DNA from: a virus
Virus record (IMG/VR): IMGVR_UViG_3300042691_020681
Coordinates: 1 to 61,201 of that record
Strand: one strand, 5' to 3'
Length of the DNA stretch: 61,201 nucleotides
Shown here piece by piece: positions 1 to 7,393 of the stretch. Positions within the stretch are counted from its first letter, which is position 1. Every line of letters starts with the position of its first letter. The translations under genes were made by a program, and so were the position numbers. Under the pieces are notes generated by a model. That model ran no database searches. It saw nothing but the letters and a program-made list of their open reading frames with translations, and was not told the DNA's origin.

Positions 1-14
1 AATTCGCTCGCTTA

Positions 15-737
15 GTGGGGGGCATGATGCAGACCCCTCACCCGCAATCACCGGATCTTCCGATGGCTGCAGATCCCAGACTGGATTTAACCCCATATCT
101 GTATCGAACCTTAGAGGCCTTACAAAAGGAGATGAGTTATGCAGGACGCTACCGTCCAATCGATCCCACAGACGAGCCAACCGTCGCCCGCAGCGGTAGC
201 TCCCAGCAGCTACGTGGTGGCAGCACCCCAGGCGCCCTCGGCTCCAGTGGCTTATCAGGTGGGTACCAGCTACCCCCAAGCAGTGCCCCAGGCGAGCCCC
301 AGCTACCAATCCGCCCCGTCTCAGTACGTCCCCCAATCCCCCTCGGCCCCGACGGCGGAATCAACCTCGAATCCGTGGGAATCGGCGTTCAACAAGGTGG
401 TGAACCTGCTGAGCGCACCAGTTCAATCCCCGTTCCAGGCTCCACAGTCGGCTCCGACGACCTATACCCCGGCCAACTTCGGGTCGATCAGCCCCCAAGC
501 TACGCCACAATCGGCTCCGCCGACCTCATATCCCAGCCAGGCATACTCGCCCAGCTCTTCCCAAACCTCCTCGACTCCATCCTTGGAGGCGATCGCGGAT
601 TACGTGGGAATGAGCCAGGAGTCCCGCCAGGTGATGGACGCGTTCGGGATCGAAGCTCCGGCAATCCTGAACAACTACGCTCTCCAGCTGGAAACAATGC
701 TGGACAGCGCCGTCGCGTGGGGAAACCGCGCAAGTGA
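15..737 (+). CDS. overlapping open frame, possibly the 3' part of an upstream gene
   Basis: This frame is open from base 3 and runs to 737, most of it inside the scaffold-like gene that starts at 139. The first 40 or so residues look like ordinary protein (a Leu/Tyr-rich stretch before an EALQKEM motif). From about residue 60 it becomes a Pro/Gly/Ser-rich sequence that could simply be the +1 shadow of the Pro/Ser/Gln-rich scaffold frame. The start could be GTG 15, ATG 24 or further upstream outside the window. It may be the C-terminus of an upstream head gene, a true overlapping gene, or chance. Low confidence. Confidence 0.25.
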   Translation: MGGMMQTPHPQSPDLPMAADPRLDLTPYLYRTLEALQKEMSYAGRYRPIDPTDEPTVARSGSSQQLRGGSTPGALGSSGLSGGYQLPPSSAPGEPQLPIRPVSVRPPIPLGPDGGINLESVGIGVQQGGEPAERTSSIPVPGSTVGSDDLYPGQLRVDQPPSYATIGSADLISQPGILAQLFPNLLDSILGGDRGLRGNEPGVPPGDGRVRDRSSGNPEQLRSPAGNNAGQRRRVGKPRK

Positions 738-1101
738 CACCATCAAGAACTACGCCGAGTTCGCTGTCAACGAGCACCAAGAGAACCTCGCTTACAACGA
801 AATCCTGACCAACCCCGATGTGCTCAGCGATTACACGCTGAAGTTCTTCGGTCCCGAAGGTCCCTATCCCGTCTACGAAAGCGAGGCCCAATTGGAAACC
901 CCTGGTTATCCCACCCAGCAAATTCAGCACCCTGAACTGGGTCAAATGCCTGCCCCTCCTGCCGCCGCTGCTCCTCAGCAACCCGGCAACTTCTGGGGTG
1001 ATTTCAACGAAATGATGGCTCGTGATCCTCAGAATGCCTGGCGCGTTCTGAACCAGGCCCAGCCTCAAGTCGTCGCAAACAAATTGTTTGTGATGGAGTG
1101 A
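139..1101 (+). CDS. scaffold-like / capsid assembly protein
   Basis: A 320-residue protein immediately upstream of the major capsid candidate. An AAGGAG ribosome site lies 7-8 bases before ATG 139, which fixes the start. Residues 1-150 are a low-complexity Pro/Ser/Gln/Ala linker. Residues 150-260 are mixed and probably helical, followed by a Pro/Ala stretch and a short conserved-looking C-terminus. Position, disorder and a compact C-terminal tail are typical of phage scaffolding proteins, but no family motif is recognised, so the role is inferred from context. It could also be a head-decoration or portal-adjacent protein. Confidence 0.6.
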   Translation: MQDATVQSIPQTSQPSPAAVAPSSYVVAAPQAPSAPVAYQVGTSYPQAVPQASPSYQSAPSQYVPQSPSAPTAESTSNPWESAFNKVVNLLSAPVQSPFQAPQSAPTTYTPANFGSISPQATPQSAPPTSYPSQAYSPSSSQTSSTPSLEAIADYVGMSQESRQVMDAFGIEAPAILNNYALQLETMLDSAVAWGNRASDTIKNYAEFAVNEHQENLAYNEILTNPDVLSDYTLKFFGPEGPYPVYESEAQLETPGYPTQQIQHPELGQMPAPPAAAAPQQPGNFWGDFNEMMARDPQNAWRVLNQAQPQVVANKLFVME

Positions 1102-1107
1102 TAGTTG

Positions 1108-1132
1108 GTCGGTAATTGAATAAATTACCGAC
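1108..1132 (+). terminator. perfect 10-bp stem-loop between scaffold and capsid genes
   Basis: GTCGGTAATT and AATTACCGAC pair perfectly around a GAATA loop, 7 bases after the scaffold stop codon. There is no clear T-run behind it (TGCTAAAATTTG follows), so it is either a weak terminator or an mRNA 3'-end/processing hairpin that would let the capsid message be made at a different level. Confidence 0.5.
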
Positions 1133-1153
1133 TGCTAAAATTTGTGTTAGATA

Positions 1154-1169
1154 AGACATATAAATGTCT
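1154..1169 (+). promoter_or_regulatory. capsid leader inverted repeat with TATAAAT core
   Basis: AGACAT and ATGTCT flank ATAA, and the loop carries TATAAAT (1159-1165), similar to T4-type late promoter cores. It lies about 55 bases before the capsid start. It could be a late promoter or a leader stem-loop; the sequence alone does not decide. Confidence 0.35.
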
Positions 1170-1221
1170 GAATCTTTCACCCGATAAACTACCTTCCTGA
1201 GATTCTGGAGGATAACAAAAA

Positions 1222-2385
1222 GTGTTCATTGATAACGACTTTCCAAAGATTCTGGGTGCGGAACTTTACCGTCCCCATCCTGCGTACATCGCAGAAATGG
1301 CTGTTGAGCCTGTGGTCGTTCACGACTTCACTCGTCAGCCTGGTCAAACCGTCCAGTTAGACCGCTATAAGTTCTGGGGTACCCCTGGTACCAAGGACAG
1401 CCGTGAGCGCGTGTCCGACCAGACCATCGGTACGGCCAACAGCCGGAACATCACCAAGGAGAAAGTCCTGGTGGTGCTCAAGGAATACACCGGCCCTGCC
1501 GATCCGGGTGACCCGACCCAGCCCAGCACCTTCAAGATTGCTCGCGAGACTCTGATCACCGCTCAGCGTCTGCTGCTGGACACCGGGAACCTTAACATGT
1601 TCCACCAGTCCATCGGTTCGCTGACCCTGCTGGACGACTATCGCCGTTGGCGCGACCGCGTGTTCATTGATGAACTCGCCAAAGCCGAAGCCAATGGTCC
1701 TGCTTCCAGCACCCAGGGTGGCTACTACTTCCCTGGTGGCAAGACCAAGAACTCTTCTGGTCAGATCACCTACAGCTCTGCTGAGTACACCGCTGATGTG
1801 CAGCAGTTCTCGGTGCGTACCGACCTGCTGACCGTGGTCAAGGATCTGCGTAAGCGCAACGTGCCGACCTTCTCTGATGGTCTGTATCGCTGCATCTGCG
1901 ATCCCACCTTCATGATGCACCTGCGTCGTGATCCTGACTTCCGTGAGATTGCTCGCTACAGCGGCAACCCTGGCCAAGGCATGTACATGGGCAACCCCAT
2001 GATGCCTAACAACGCCAGCTTCTACATGGGTCCCCAGGCTGGTCAGGGCTACTTCCTGGCTGGTGAGCCCGTGATGCCGACCGGCGTTCAGTTCGAAGGC
2101 GTGAAGTTCTTCGAGTCCACTAACTTCCCCACCAAGAACATTGCAGCTTCCTTCACCGGTGCTGCCCCTTATGCCAACCAAGAGGTTGCTCAGGGTTACT
2201 TCTTCGGTCCTCAGGCCGTGGGCGTGGGCATCGGTGGCCCGAATGCTCAAGTGCTGATCAACAACAACGACGACTTCAGCCGTTTCATCATCCTCATCTG
2301 GCAACTGTACGCCGGCTTCGAAATCCTGAACAAGGACTTCGTGACCACCGCTTACAGCTTCGTGTCTGATGACGGTAGCGTCTGA
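1222..2385 (+). CDS. major capsid protein (probable)
   Basis: A 387-residue protein starting at GTG 1222 with CTGGAGGA 10 bases upstream. It has no low-complexity segments and no signal peptide. It follows a scaffold-like gene and precedes another virion gene, the classical head-gene order. The sequence resembles HK97-fold capsid proteins of the N4-gp56 type: an N-terminal segment leading to a DRYKFW region, a long central helix rich in Arg, and a segment around residues 220-260 where a Cys-x-x-Asp-Pro motif precedes helix LRRD. Codon use strongly favours C in the third position, as expected of the most highly expressed gene. The family assignment is inference; the role rests on position, size and composition. 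Confidence 0.7.
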   Translation: MFIDNDFPKILGAELYRPHPAYIAEMAVEPVVVHDFTRQPGQTVQLDRYKFWGTPGTKDSRERVSDQTIGTANSRNITKEKVLVVLKEYTGPADPGDPTQPSTFKIARETLITAQRLLLDTGNLNMFHQSIGSLTLLDDYRRWRDRVFIDELAKAEANGPASSTQGGYYFPGGKTKNSSGQITYSSAEYTADVQQFSVRTDLLTVVKDLRKRNVPTFSDGLYRCICDPTFMMHLRRDPDFREIARYSGNPGQGMYMGNPMMPNNASFYMGPQAGQGYFLAGEPVMPTGVQFEGVKFFESTNFPTKNIAASFTGAAPYANQEVAQGYFFGPQAVGVGIGGPNAQVLINNNDDFSRFIILIWQLYAGFEILNKDFVTTAYSFVSDDGSV

Positions 2386-2419
2386 TATCAATAACAGTTA
2401 AACCTTAAGGAAAAGATAA

Positions 2420-3208
2420 ATGACCTATCTTTCGTCCAAAAAGATCTACCCAGGTAACTGGGCAGAGCCTCTGAACGGCTGGTACAAGAACATCGATACC
2501 ACCGATGACGGTACCAACAACGCTTCCAAGGGCGGCCCCACTTCGGTGCTGGCCATCCCTGGCTACCGCTACTTCCAGCAGCGTGGTTATGTGGCTGTTA
2601 CCGCCGTCTCTGGCGCTGCAGTTGCTTCCGGTAGTGTGATCGTTCCTTCGCCTTACCGCCAGGACGACACCCGCCCCGACATCACCGGCATGGTGATCTC
2701 TGGTAGCGCCACCCTCCCTTCCTATGTGTACCGCGCCACTGTTTCCGTGGCTTCCGGTTGGGGTGACGGTCGTGTGGCTTCCGGTATCTATGCTGCTACC
2801 GGTAACGTGCTGACCTTTGGTCCTGGCCTGACCTCCACCGGCACCGCTGGTGAGGCTGTGGCTCAAGCCAACCTGACCTCCACCACCTCTGGTTCCCAGC
2901 CTGGCGAAATCTTCTTCGCCGGTGGTACCGCCGCCTACAGCGCTCAGCCTTTCCTGACCGCCACTGGTGCTGCTGGTGTGGGCGTGAGCAACGTTTACAA
3001 GCAGATCACTGGCGCCACCACCTACACCGTGCAGGCTCGTGAGTCGCAAACCGCTACCTCCACTTCTGGTGGTTGGTATATCTCCAGCGCTGATGCCAGC
3101 GCCGGTAAGAGCGGCTACTTCGTGGTTGAAGTGTGCTACATCCAGCCGGATGAAGCCGCTGGCTACGAGGACATTGACGGCTACCTCCTGGGCCGCACTG
3201 TCAGCTGA
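2420..3208 (+). CDS. virion structural protein, capsid-adjacent
   Basis: A 262-residue protein 34 bases after the capsid gene, with an AAGGAAAAG ribosome site before ATG 2420. It is rich in Gly, Ala, Ser, Thr and Val, with alternating beta-type patterns and few charged residues, and has a conserved-looking end (EVCYIQPDEAAGYEDIDGYL). It shares the capsid gene's biased codon choice, which suggests high expression. Likely a head-decoration or head-stabilising protein. I do not recognise a named family. Confidence 0.6.
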   Translation: MTYLSSKKIYPGNWAEPLNGWYKNIDTTDDGTNNASKGGPTSVLAIPGYRYFQQRGYVAVTAVSGAAVASGSVIVPSPYRQDDTRPDITGMVISGSATLPSYVYRATVSVASGWGDGRVASGIYAATGNVLTFGPGLTSTGTAGEAVAQANLTSTTSGSQPGEIFFAGGTAAYSAQPFLTATGAAGVGVSNVYKQITGATTYTVQARESQTATSTSGGWYISSADASAGKSGYFVVEVCYIQPDEAAGYEDIDGYLLGRTVS

Positions 3209-3220
3209 TTGAGTTAAACT

Positions 3221-3243
3221 AGGACCAGATAACTTCTGGTCCT
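3221..3243 (+). promoter_or_regulatory. 9-bp stem-loop ending one base before a start codon
   Basis: AGGACCAGA and TCTGGTCCT pair perfectly around TAACT, and the next base is the A of ATG 3244. A TAAACT -10-like hexamer sits directly before it (3215-3220). No separate Shine-Dalgarno is visible. It is either the 5' end stem of a transcript or a translation-control element. Confidence 0.55.
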
Positions 3244-3672
3244 ATGTCTACCACTGCTGCCATGCTTTATCAGCACAGAAAAACAGGTGCAAGGGTAAAG
3301 ATCGTTAGCGAGTGGGATAACGGCGATTGGTTCATGGTCGAAGACCAAGACGGTCGCCTTTATACCGCTTACAAAAACGAACTTTCTCCTGATGAAGAGG
3401 CAACGAAGAAGGTAAAAACTCTTCAGATTAAGGACAAGGCTGCACAAGAAGAACCCCGTGCTTTTCCTCCCGACACGCGGTTGAACATTAATGGGGCCAC
3501 TGCCCAAATGATCGCTGATCATATCAAGGGTATTGGCCTTAAAACTGCCCGAGAAATTAAAGACCTTCAGATGTCCTTATCGGGTGAGAGGTTCAACAAC
3601 TTAGAGCAGCTCAGGCAGATCAAGCGCGTTGACTGGGATGCAGTTTTGGCGGCTGATTTAATCCGCGTATAA
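3244..3672 (+). CDS. helix-hairpin-helix protein with SH3-like N-terminus
   Basis: A 142-residue protein. Residues 14-48 alternate beta-type residues like a small SH3/Tudor barrel (VKIV, WFMVED). Residues 80-142 form a helix-hairpin-helix unit of the ComEA/RuvA type, with the hairpin KGIGLKTA at 95-102. HhH domains bind DNA backbones without sequence specificity. Between head genes it may bind packaged DNA or act in head completion. The start is fixed by the hairpin that ends at 3243. A strong terminator follows at 3692, so it closes the head operon. Confidence 0.65.
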   Translation: MSTTAAMLYQHRKTGARVKIVSEWDNGDWFMVEDQDGRLYTAYKNELSPDEEATKKVKTLQIKDKAAQEEPRAFPPDTRLNINGATAQMIADHIKGIGLKTAREIKDLQMSLSGERFNNLEQLRQIKRVDWDAVLAADLIRV

Positions 3673-3691
3673 CTCATCTACTCACCTTTTG

Positions 3692-3715
3692 CCCCTGGGA
3701 AACCAGGGGTTTTTT
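3692..3715 (+). terminator. Rho-independent terminator
   Basis: CCCCTGG and CCAGGGG pair around a GAAA tetraloop and are followed by six T residues. This is a textbook intrinsic terminator 20 bases after the HhH gene stop, ending the head-gene transcript. Confidence 0.9.
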
Positions 3716-3740
3716 AGTTTTAAAATAAAAAGAAAAAGAT

Positions 3741-4493
3741 ATGGCAGGGACAGCTTTATTCCTAGGTAATGTTGGTGCCACTGGAGGTACGTCCACTGGC
3801 CCCCATGCCCATTGGGAAGTGATGAAAGATGGGAAGCGTTTCCCGTTATCGAAGGCGCGTAAAGATATTGGCCAGTTTCTTCAGTTCCGTTTACCAGGGC
3901 AACAAACCTGGCAGCAGTTGTACAGCCCAGAATCCCAGGGCTTTCGGTTAAATCCCGCTGCAACAATTACCAGTCCTATGGGAGCACGGACTGCACCATC
4001 CCCTGGGGCATCAACTAATCACTTAGGTGAAGATTACGGTTTTCCAAAAGGTACTGCCTTGCGTTTTCTTGGGCAAGGATCTGTCTCTACTCATTCTGGT
4101 CAAGGCGCTGCGGGTAATGTTTCTGTTTTACGTACAGGTCCGTACGAGCTGCAGACGTTTCACTTAGATTCGCTGCCCCAGGCTGCAACAACACGCAAAA
4201 GCGATGCTGTAACCACTGCGAGTACGGGAGCAACCCCAGAAGCCTGGGCACAAGCATACGTGCAGAATCAGATTGAAAATCAAACGCAACAAGGCAAACT
4301 CATTGATGCGTTAATTAACGTGATTGGCGAGAAAGAAAAGCCAAAATCATTGATGGAACAGATGAAGGAAGGTTTGATCGGTAATGCACTGCAGCAAGCG
4401 TTAACACCCAAGAACTTCCTTTCTCAGTTCACTGGTTCTGATCCGTATCTTCAGGGTCAACAGTACGCCACCAGCCAATTCTTTGGGCTGTGA
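3741..4493 (+). CDS. M23-type zinc peptidase in circularly permuted order, virion-associated
   Basis: A 250-residue protein. M23 (LytM-type) endopeptidases cut peptide cross-links in peptidoglycan and normally carry H-x3-D first and H-x-H last. Here the end of the fold comes first: residues 10-27 match the STGPHAHWEV end motif (H22, H24). Residues 80-146 then match the start and middle of the fold: H94-LGE-D98, a GTALRF turn, and FHLDSL (H141). All expected zinc and catalytic positions are present but in permuted order. The C-terminal tail (about 195-250) resembles that of the lysozyme at 6425, suggesting a shared virion anchor. It follows a terminator, so it probably has its own promoter; no clear ribosome site is seen before ATG 3741. 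Confidence 0.7.
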   Translation: MAGTALFLGNVGATGGTSTGPHAHWEVMKDGKRFPLSKARKDIGQFLQFRLPGQQTWQQLYSPESQGFRLNPAATITSPMGARTAPSPGASTNHLGEDYGFPKGTALRFLGQGSVSTHSGQGAAGNVSVLRTGPYELQTFHLDSLPQAATTRKSDAVTTASTGATPEAWAQAYVQNQIENQTQQGKLIDALINVIGEKEKPKSLMEQMKEGLIGNALQQALTPKNFLSQFTGSDPYLQGQQYATSQFFGL

Positions 4494-4508
4494 TTGATTT
4501 TCTAGAAC

Positions 4509-4514
4509 TATAAT
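4509..4514 (+). promoter_or_regulatory. TATAAT -10-like element
   Basis: A perfect TATAAT lies in the gap after the M23 gene, 23 bases before GTG 4537. No good -35 hexamer is seen at 17 bases, so it would depend on an activator or an extended context. It is one of a series of TATAAT boxes at gene-group boundaries in this window. Confidence 0.45.
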
Positions 4515-4536
4515 TAGTTGATGCTGGAAGGTAGAA

Positions 4537-4998
4537 GTGCAGTTATCTGACTTTGATAAGAGTAGGGTCAGGTATCACCTGGGCTATTTCACAGTTACTG
4601 TGCCAGCGGGCGATTACGCCCGTCTGGAAGAGGCCATGAATACCGTCCCGGATTCGTACTTCTACGACAAGATCGTTATCCAAATCGGTCGTTGTGATAC
4701 AGCAGAAAAGAAAACCGAAGTAGCAACTTCTCCTTCCACACGGTTGGAAAGCATTGCTGGTGACGTGGATCGTACGATTCGCTCCAGTAATGCCAAAGAA
4801 GCGCTGAAGGTTTGGAATGAGGTTTACCTCTACGAAACCGATCGTTTGGCCAATATTCTTTACGTACCTAACTACAAAGATCCGTTCCAAGCTCGTTATC
4901 GTTATGAACGATCAGGTGCGGAATTTATTCAGGCTTTACCTGGCCCAGCTGATACTGCAGTGGGTTCTCGTATTTATCTTCATGAGGTTTGGCGCTAA
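4537..4998 (+). CDS. conserved-looking virion protein, unknown role
   Basis: A 153-residue protein starting at GTG 4537, with GGAAGGTAG upstream. It has a compact mixed alpha/beta composition, a TVTVPAGDYARLEEAM helix start, and a C-terminal segment with many Tyr and Arg ending in LHEVWR. Its stop overlaps the next ATG by one base (TAATG), so the two are translationally coupled. The location between virion hydrolases suggests a head-tail connector or neck component, but no motif proves this. Confidence 0.55.
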   Translation: MQLSDFDKSRVRYHLGYFTVTVPAGDYARLEEAMNTVPDSYFYDKIVIQIGRCDTAEKKTEVATSPSTRLESIAGDVDRTIRSSNAKEALKVWNEVYLYETDRLANILYVPNYKDPFQARYRYERSGAEFIQALPGPADTAVGSRIYLHEVWR

Positions 4999-6428
4999 TG
5001 GGTAATACATTCCTGCAAATGTTTATGCGTGGTGGCCCAGCAGCTCTGCGGGCTGTCCAGGGTTTTGGCGCTAAAGCTGCACCGAAAGCTGTCAGGCAGG
5101 TTGCCGATACTGTCACTAATCCACAGACGTATCGCGCCCTAGCAGCAAAAGCAGAGAACGTTCTCCAGCGTGGATTACCTGCTCCGTTTGCCGGTCCTAA
5201 CTTTGGCAATATTCCTACTCGTTTTACTGGTCTGATTAGTGACGTTGCTGAGATGCCAGCAGGCATACAACGTACTGTTCAAACGGGGATGGTGAATCGT
5301 GCCATTCAAGAAAGTGCGGGTGCTGTTCCACAACTCGCTCGTGGTGTACAACAGTACGCTACTGGCGCCCTCCGCGCTCCTGTTATTGGCGATGCCATTC
5401 GTACCGGTCAAGCGATAGTTACTAATCCACTGCAGACCGCAATTCAAACAGGTGGTCAATTTGCTAGGAATCCAGCCTTGCGGCGTGATTTTCTGCGCCA
5501 GTTTGGCGGCACCTCTGAAAAGGCAGCTCGTGCTTTGGCGGGTGGTGGCGGCATTAACTTTGGCCAGGTTGGAAGCCTGATGCAGAATCTGGGAACTAGC
5601 GCTGCTCCCTACTTCAAACCGTCATCTGCTTTTTCTCGCATTCCCGTCTTGGGCGCAATGCCAGGATGGGCTCAATCCATTGTCGCTCCGACTTCAGTAG
5701 CAGGTTCTATTGTTGCTTTGACACAGTTAGAAGGATCTTCTCCTCAGTCAGAAGATCCGTTTGATCGCTGGCAGCAGTTGGGATATTCTTCAAAAAATGA
5801 CATGATGCAGCGGGTTTCTCGGCAAGCACAGCTGGAGAACGCAGACCGTGCACAAGGCAAAGAAAAATTTGGCCCAGATGCTCCTTATGTAGTTGGTGGA
5901 ATCGCTTATAGTCCAATTACGGGTAGGGCTTTAAATCCGCCTACAAACGCATTTAACCCTCCTCAACTTGGTGGTGGCTCTCCGCCCCCACCTCCTGCTC
6001 CTACACTGCCGCCACCTCCGGGTCAAAGCAGTGCCGGGGCACAAGCCGGACAACAGACTCCCATCACCTCAGACGTTCCCGTTGGTGGTTCGTTTGCAGG
6101 TGGACCTACCTATCGCGGGGCTGGGGTGTCTACTGGGGCCGGTGTTCCCGCTCTAAGACAAAATGTTCAAAACCGCGCACTCACTCAAGAAGTACTTAAT
6201 GCTGCTCAGCAGTACGCTGCTCCTGCAGGTGTCTCCCTTCCTTCCTTCTATGCGGGCCAGCAGCAACTGGGTAGGAGCATGGAACAGACTGGAGAGCTAC
6301 AGCGTCAGCTGAACGAACTTGGTGGTGCTACGGGGATGACACCGGAAGCCCTGATGAAATGGGCTCAGGCAAATCCGGGTCTTGCTTACCGCGAACTACA
6401 GCGCCTACAGAGGAGAAACGTCCAATGA
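4998..6428 (+). CDS. large Ala/Gly/Pro-rich virion protein, possible internal/ejection protein
   Basis: A 476-residue protein. ATG 4998 overlaps the preceding stop by one base and is preferred to TTG 4989. The first 250 residues are Ala-, Gln- and Arg-rich amphipathic helix-like stretches (many GxxA spacings), followed by a Pro-rich linker around residues 325-350 and a Gln-rich helical end. There are no enzyme motifs. It overlaps the lysozyme gene at an ATGA, so both are made together. Such composition beside a lysozyme fits an internal virion or DNA-ejection protein, but this is inference. Confidence 0.5.
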   Translation: MGNTFLQMFMRGGPAALRAVQGFGAKAAPKAVRQVADTVTNPQTYRALAAKAENVLQRGLPAPFAGPNFGNIPTRFTGLISDVAEMPAGIQRTVQTGMVNRAIQESAGAVPQLARGVQQYATGALRAPVIGDAIRTGQAIVTNPLQTAIQTGGQFARNPALRRDFLRQFGGTSEKAARALAGGGGINFGQVGSLMQNLGTSAAPYFKPSSAFSRIPVLGAMPGWAQSIVAPTSVAGSIVALTQLEGSSPQSEDPFDRWQQLGYSSKNDMMQRVSRQAQLENADRAQGKEKFGPDAPYVVGGIAYSPITGRALNPPTNAFNPPQLGGGSPPPPPAPTLPPPPGQSSAGAQAGQQTPITSDVPVGGSFAGGPTYRGAGVSTGAGVPALRQNVQNRALTQEVLNAAQQYAAPAGVSLPSFYAGQQQLGRSMEQTGELQRQLNELGGATGMTPEALMKWAQANPGLAYRELQRLQRRNVQ

Positions 6429-7114
6429 ATGAGCGCCAGTTCTTAGAAAAGTTTCGTCAAACCCCTGAAGGTCAACGCCTCCTGAAAACCATCCGGTTTG
6501 CAGAAGGTACCGCTGGACCCAAGGGATACCAAACCATGTTTGGTGGCGGCACTTTTTCGGATCTGAGCCGTCATCCAGATCGTGTCATCCGCAGTGGCGG
6601 CTATGCCAGCGCTGCGGCAGGTGCCTATCAGTTCCTCCCTGGAACATGGCAAAGCCAAGCATCTCGCCTTGGTCTGAAAGGGTTCGGTCCAGCTGAACAG
6701 GACATCGCTGCCCTGGCACTGGCCCGCAACCGCCTGATGGATCTTGGGGGACTTGAGACCGTTCGCAAGGAAGGTTTAAGCCAACGTGTGGCTGCTGCTT
6801 TGGCTCCTGAATGGGCATCGTTCCCAACGGAATCCGGACGCAGTTATTACGGCCAACCCGTTAAATCACTTGCTGCTCTGCAGAAGTATTACGGGTCAGC
6901 GCCTGGAGTTACTGCTCCTCAAGCAGTGGCTGCTGCTACAGCTGCTCCACAGATTTCTACAGAGGCATTGACAACTGCTTTACGTAAGCGGAAAGCAACT
7001 TCTCTCCTAGATACTGTGAAAGCAGGGTTGATGGAAGGTTTGATGCAGCAAGCATTAACTGTTCCCAACATGTTTGGCAATCTGGGCTTTAGTCCTTTCG
7101 GAGGTCTTCAATAA
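6425..7114 (+). CDS. lambda R-type lysozyme/transglycosylase domain protein, virion-associated
   Basis: A 229-residue protein; ATG 6425 overlaps the previous stop (ATGA) and has GAGGAG upstream. Residues 20-130 match the lambda endolysin R / GH104 fold: catalytic-type Glu27 in RFAEGT, GYQTMFGG, and the AAAGAYQFLPGTW core with a following QDIAALAL helix. The enzyme cleaves the glycan strand of peptidoglycan. Its place in the structural operon, not by a holin, suggests it is carried in the virion for entry. The last 30 residues (SLLDTVKAGL...QQALT) resemble the tail of the M23 protein at 3741. Confidence 0.8.
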   Translation: MNERQFLEKFRQTPEGQRLLKTIRFAEGTAGPKGYQTMFGGGTFSDLSRHPDRVIRSGGYASAAAGAYQFLPGTWQSQASRLGLKGFGPAEQDIAALALARNRLMDLGGLETVRKEGLSQRVAAALAPEWASFPTESGRSYYGQPVKSLAALQKYYGSAPGVTAPQAVAAATAAPQISTEALTTALRKRKATSLLDTVKAGLMEGLMQQALTVPNMFGNLGFSPFGGLQ

Positions 7115-7356
7115 TGGCGTACGCTGATTATTCCGATAAGTACAGCCCTGGCGAGTACTACCGTGCTGTGTATGGAAAGAATCGTTTTCTTTTTACACCC
7201 AACACGGAAACCACCATGGACAGTGAATCCTTTCAGAGGTTTCTCAATCTTCAACGGGATCCTGAAAGTTTATTTACGCAAACTGTCAAATATCCAAAAG
7301 GATTCACTGACTACATGTCTTTCATGACCGAATTCGGTTTAACTCCAAGGGCATAA
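7114..7356 (+). CDS. small virion-operon protein, unknown
   Basis: An 80-residue protein whose ATG overlaps the lysozyme stop (TAATG). It is rich in Tyr, Phe, Asp and Arg with no low-complexity or membrane segment. Coupling to the lysozyme gene suggests a structural or adaptor role. I do not recognise a family. Confidence 0.6.
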   Translation: MAYADYSDKYSPGEYYRAVYGKNRFLFTPNTETTMDSESFQRFLNLQRDPESLFTQTVKYPKGFTDYMSFMTEFGLTPRA

Positions 7357-7364
7357 CAGTCCTT

Positions 7365-7370
7365 TATAAT
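7365..7370 (+). promoter_or_regulatory. TATAAT -10-like element
   Basis: A perfect TATAAT lies 24 bases before GTG 7394, with an A/G-rich ribosome region (GAAAAAAGG) between. No strong -35 is visible. The spacing is nearly the same as for the boxes at 4509 and 25133. Confidence 0.45.
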
Positions 7371-7393
7371 GAGAAAAAAGGTAAAGCAAAGAC

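Noticed and set aside
526-1068. Minus-strand open frame opposite the scaffold gene
   Set aside because: Antisense shadow; the plus frame has a strong ribosome site and fits head-gene order.
1108-1132. Strong Rho-independent terminator before the capsid gene
   Set aside because: The stem is perfect but no T-run follows, so only a hairpin with possible weak termination is claimed.
1357-2391. Long minus-strand open frame opposite the capsid gene
   Set aside because: It is the antisense of a highly codon-biased gene, rich in His/Val/Gly, with no plausible protein motifs; treated as a shadow.
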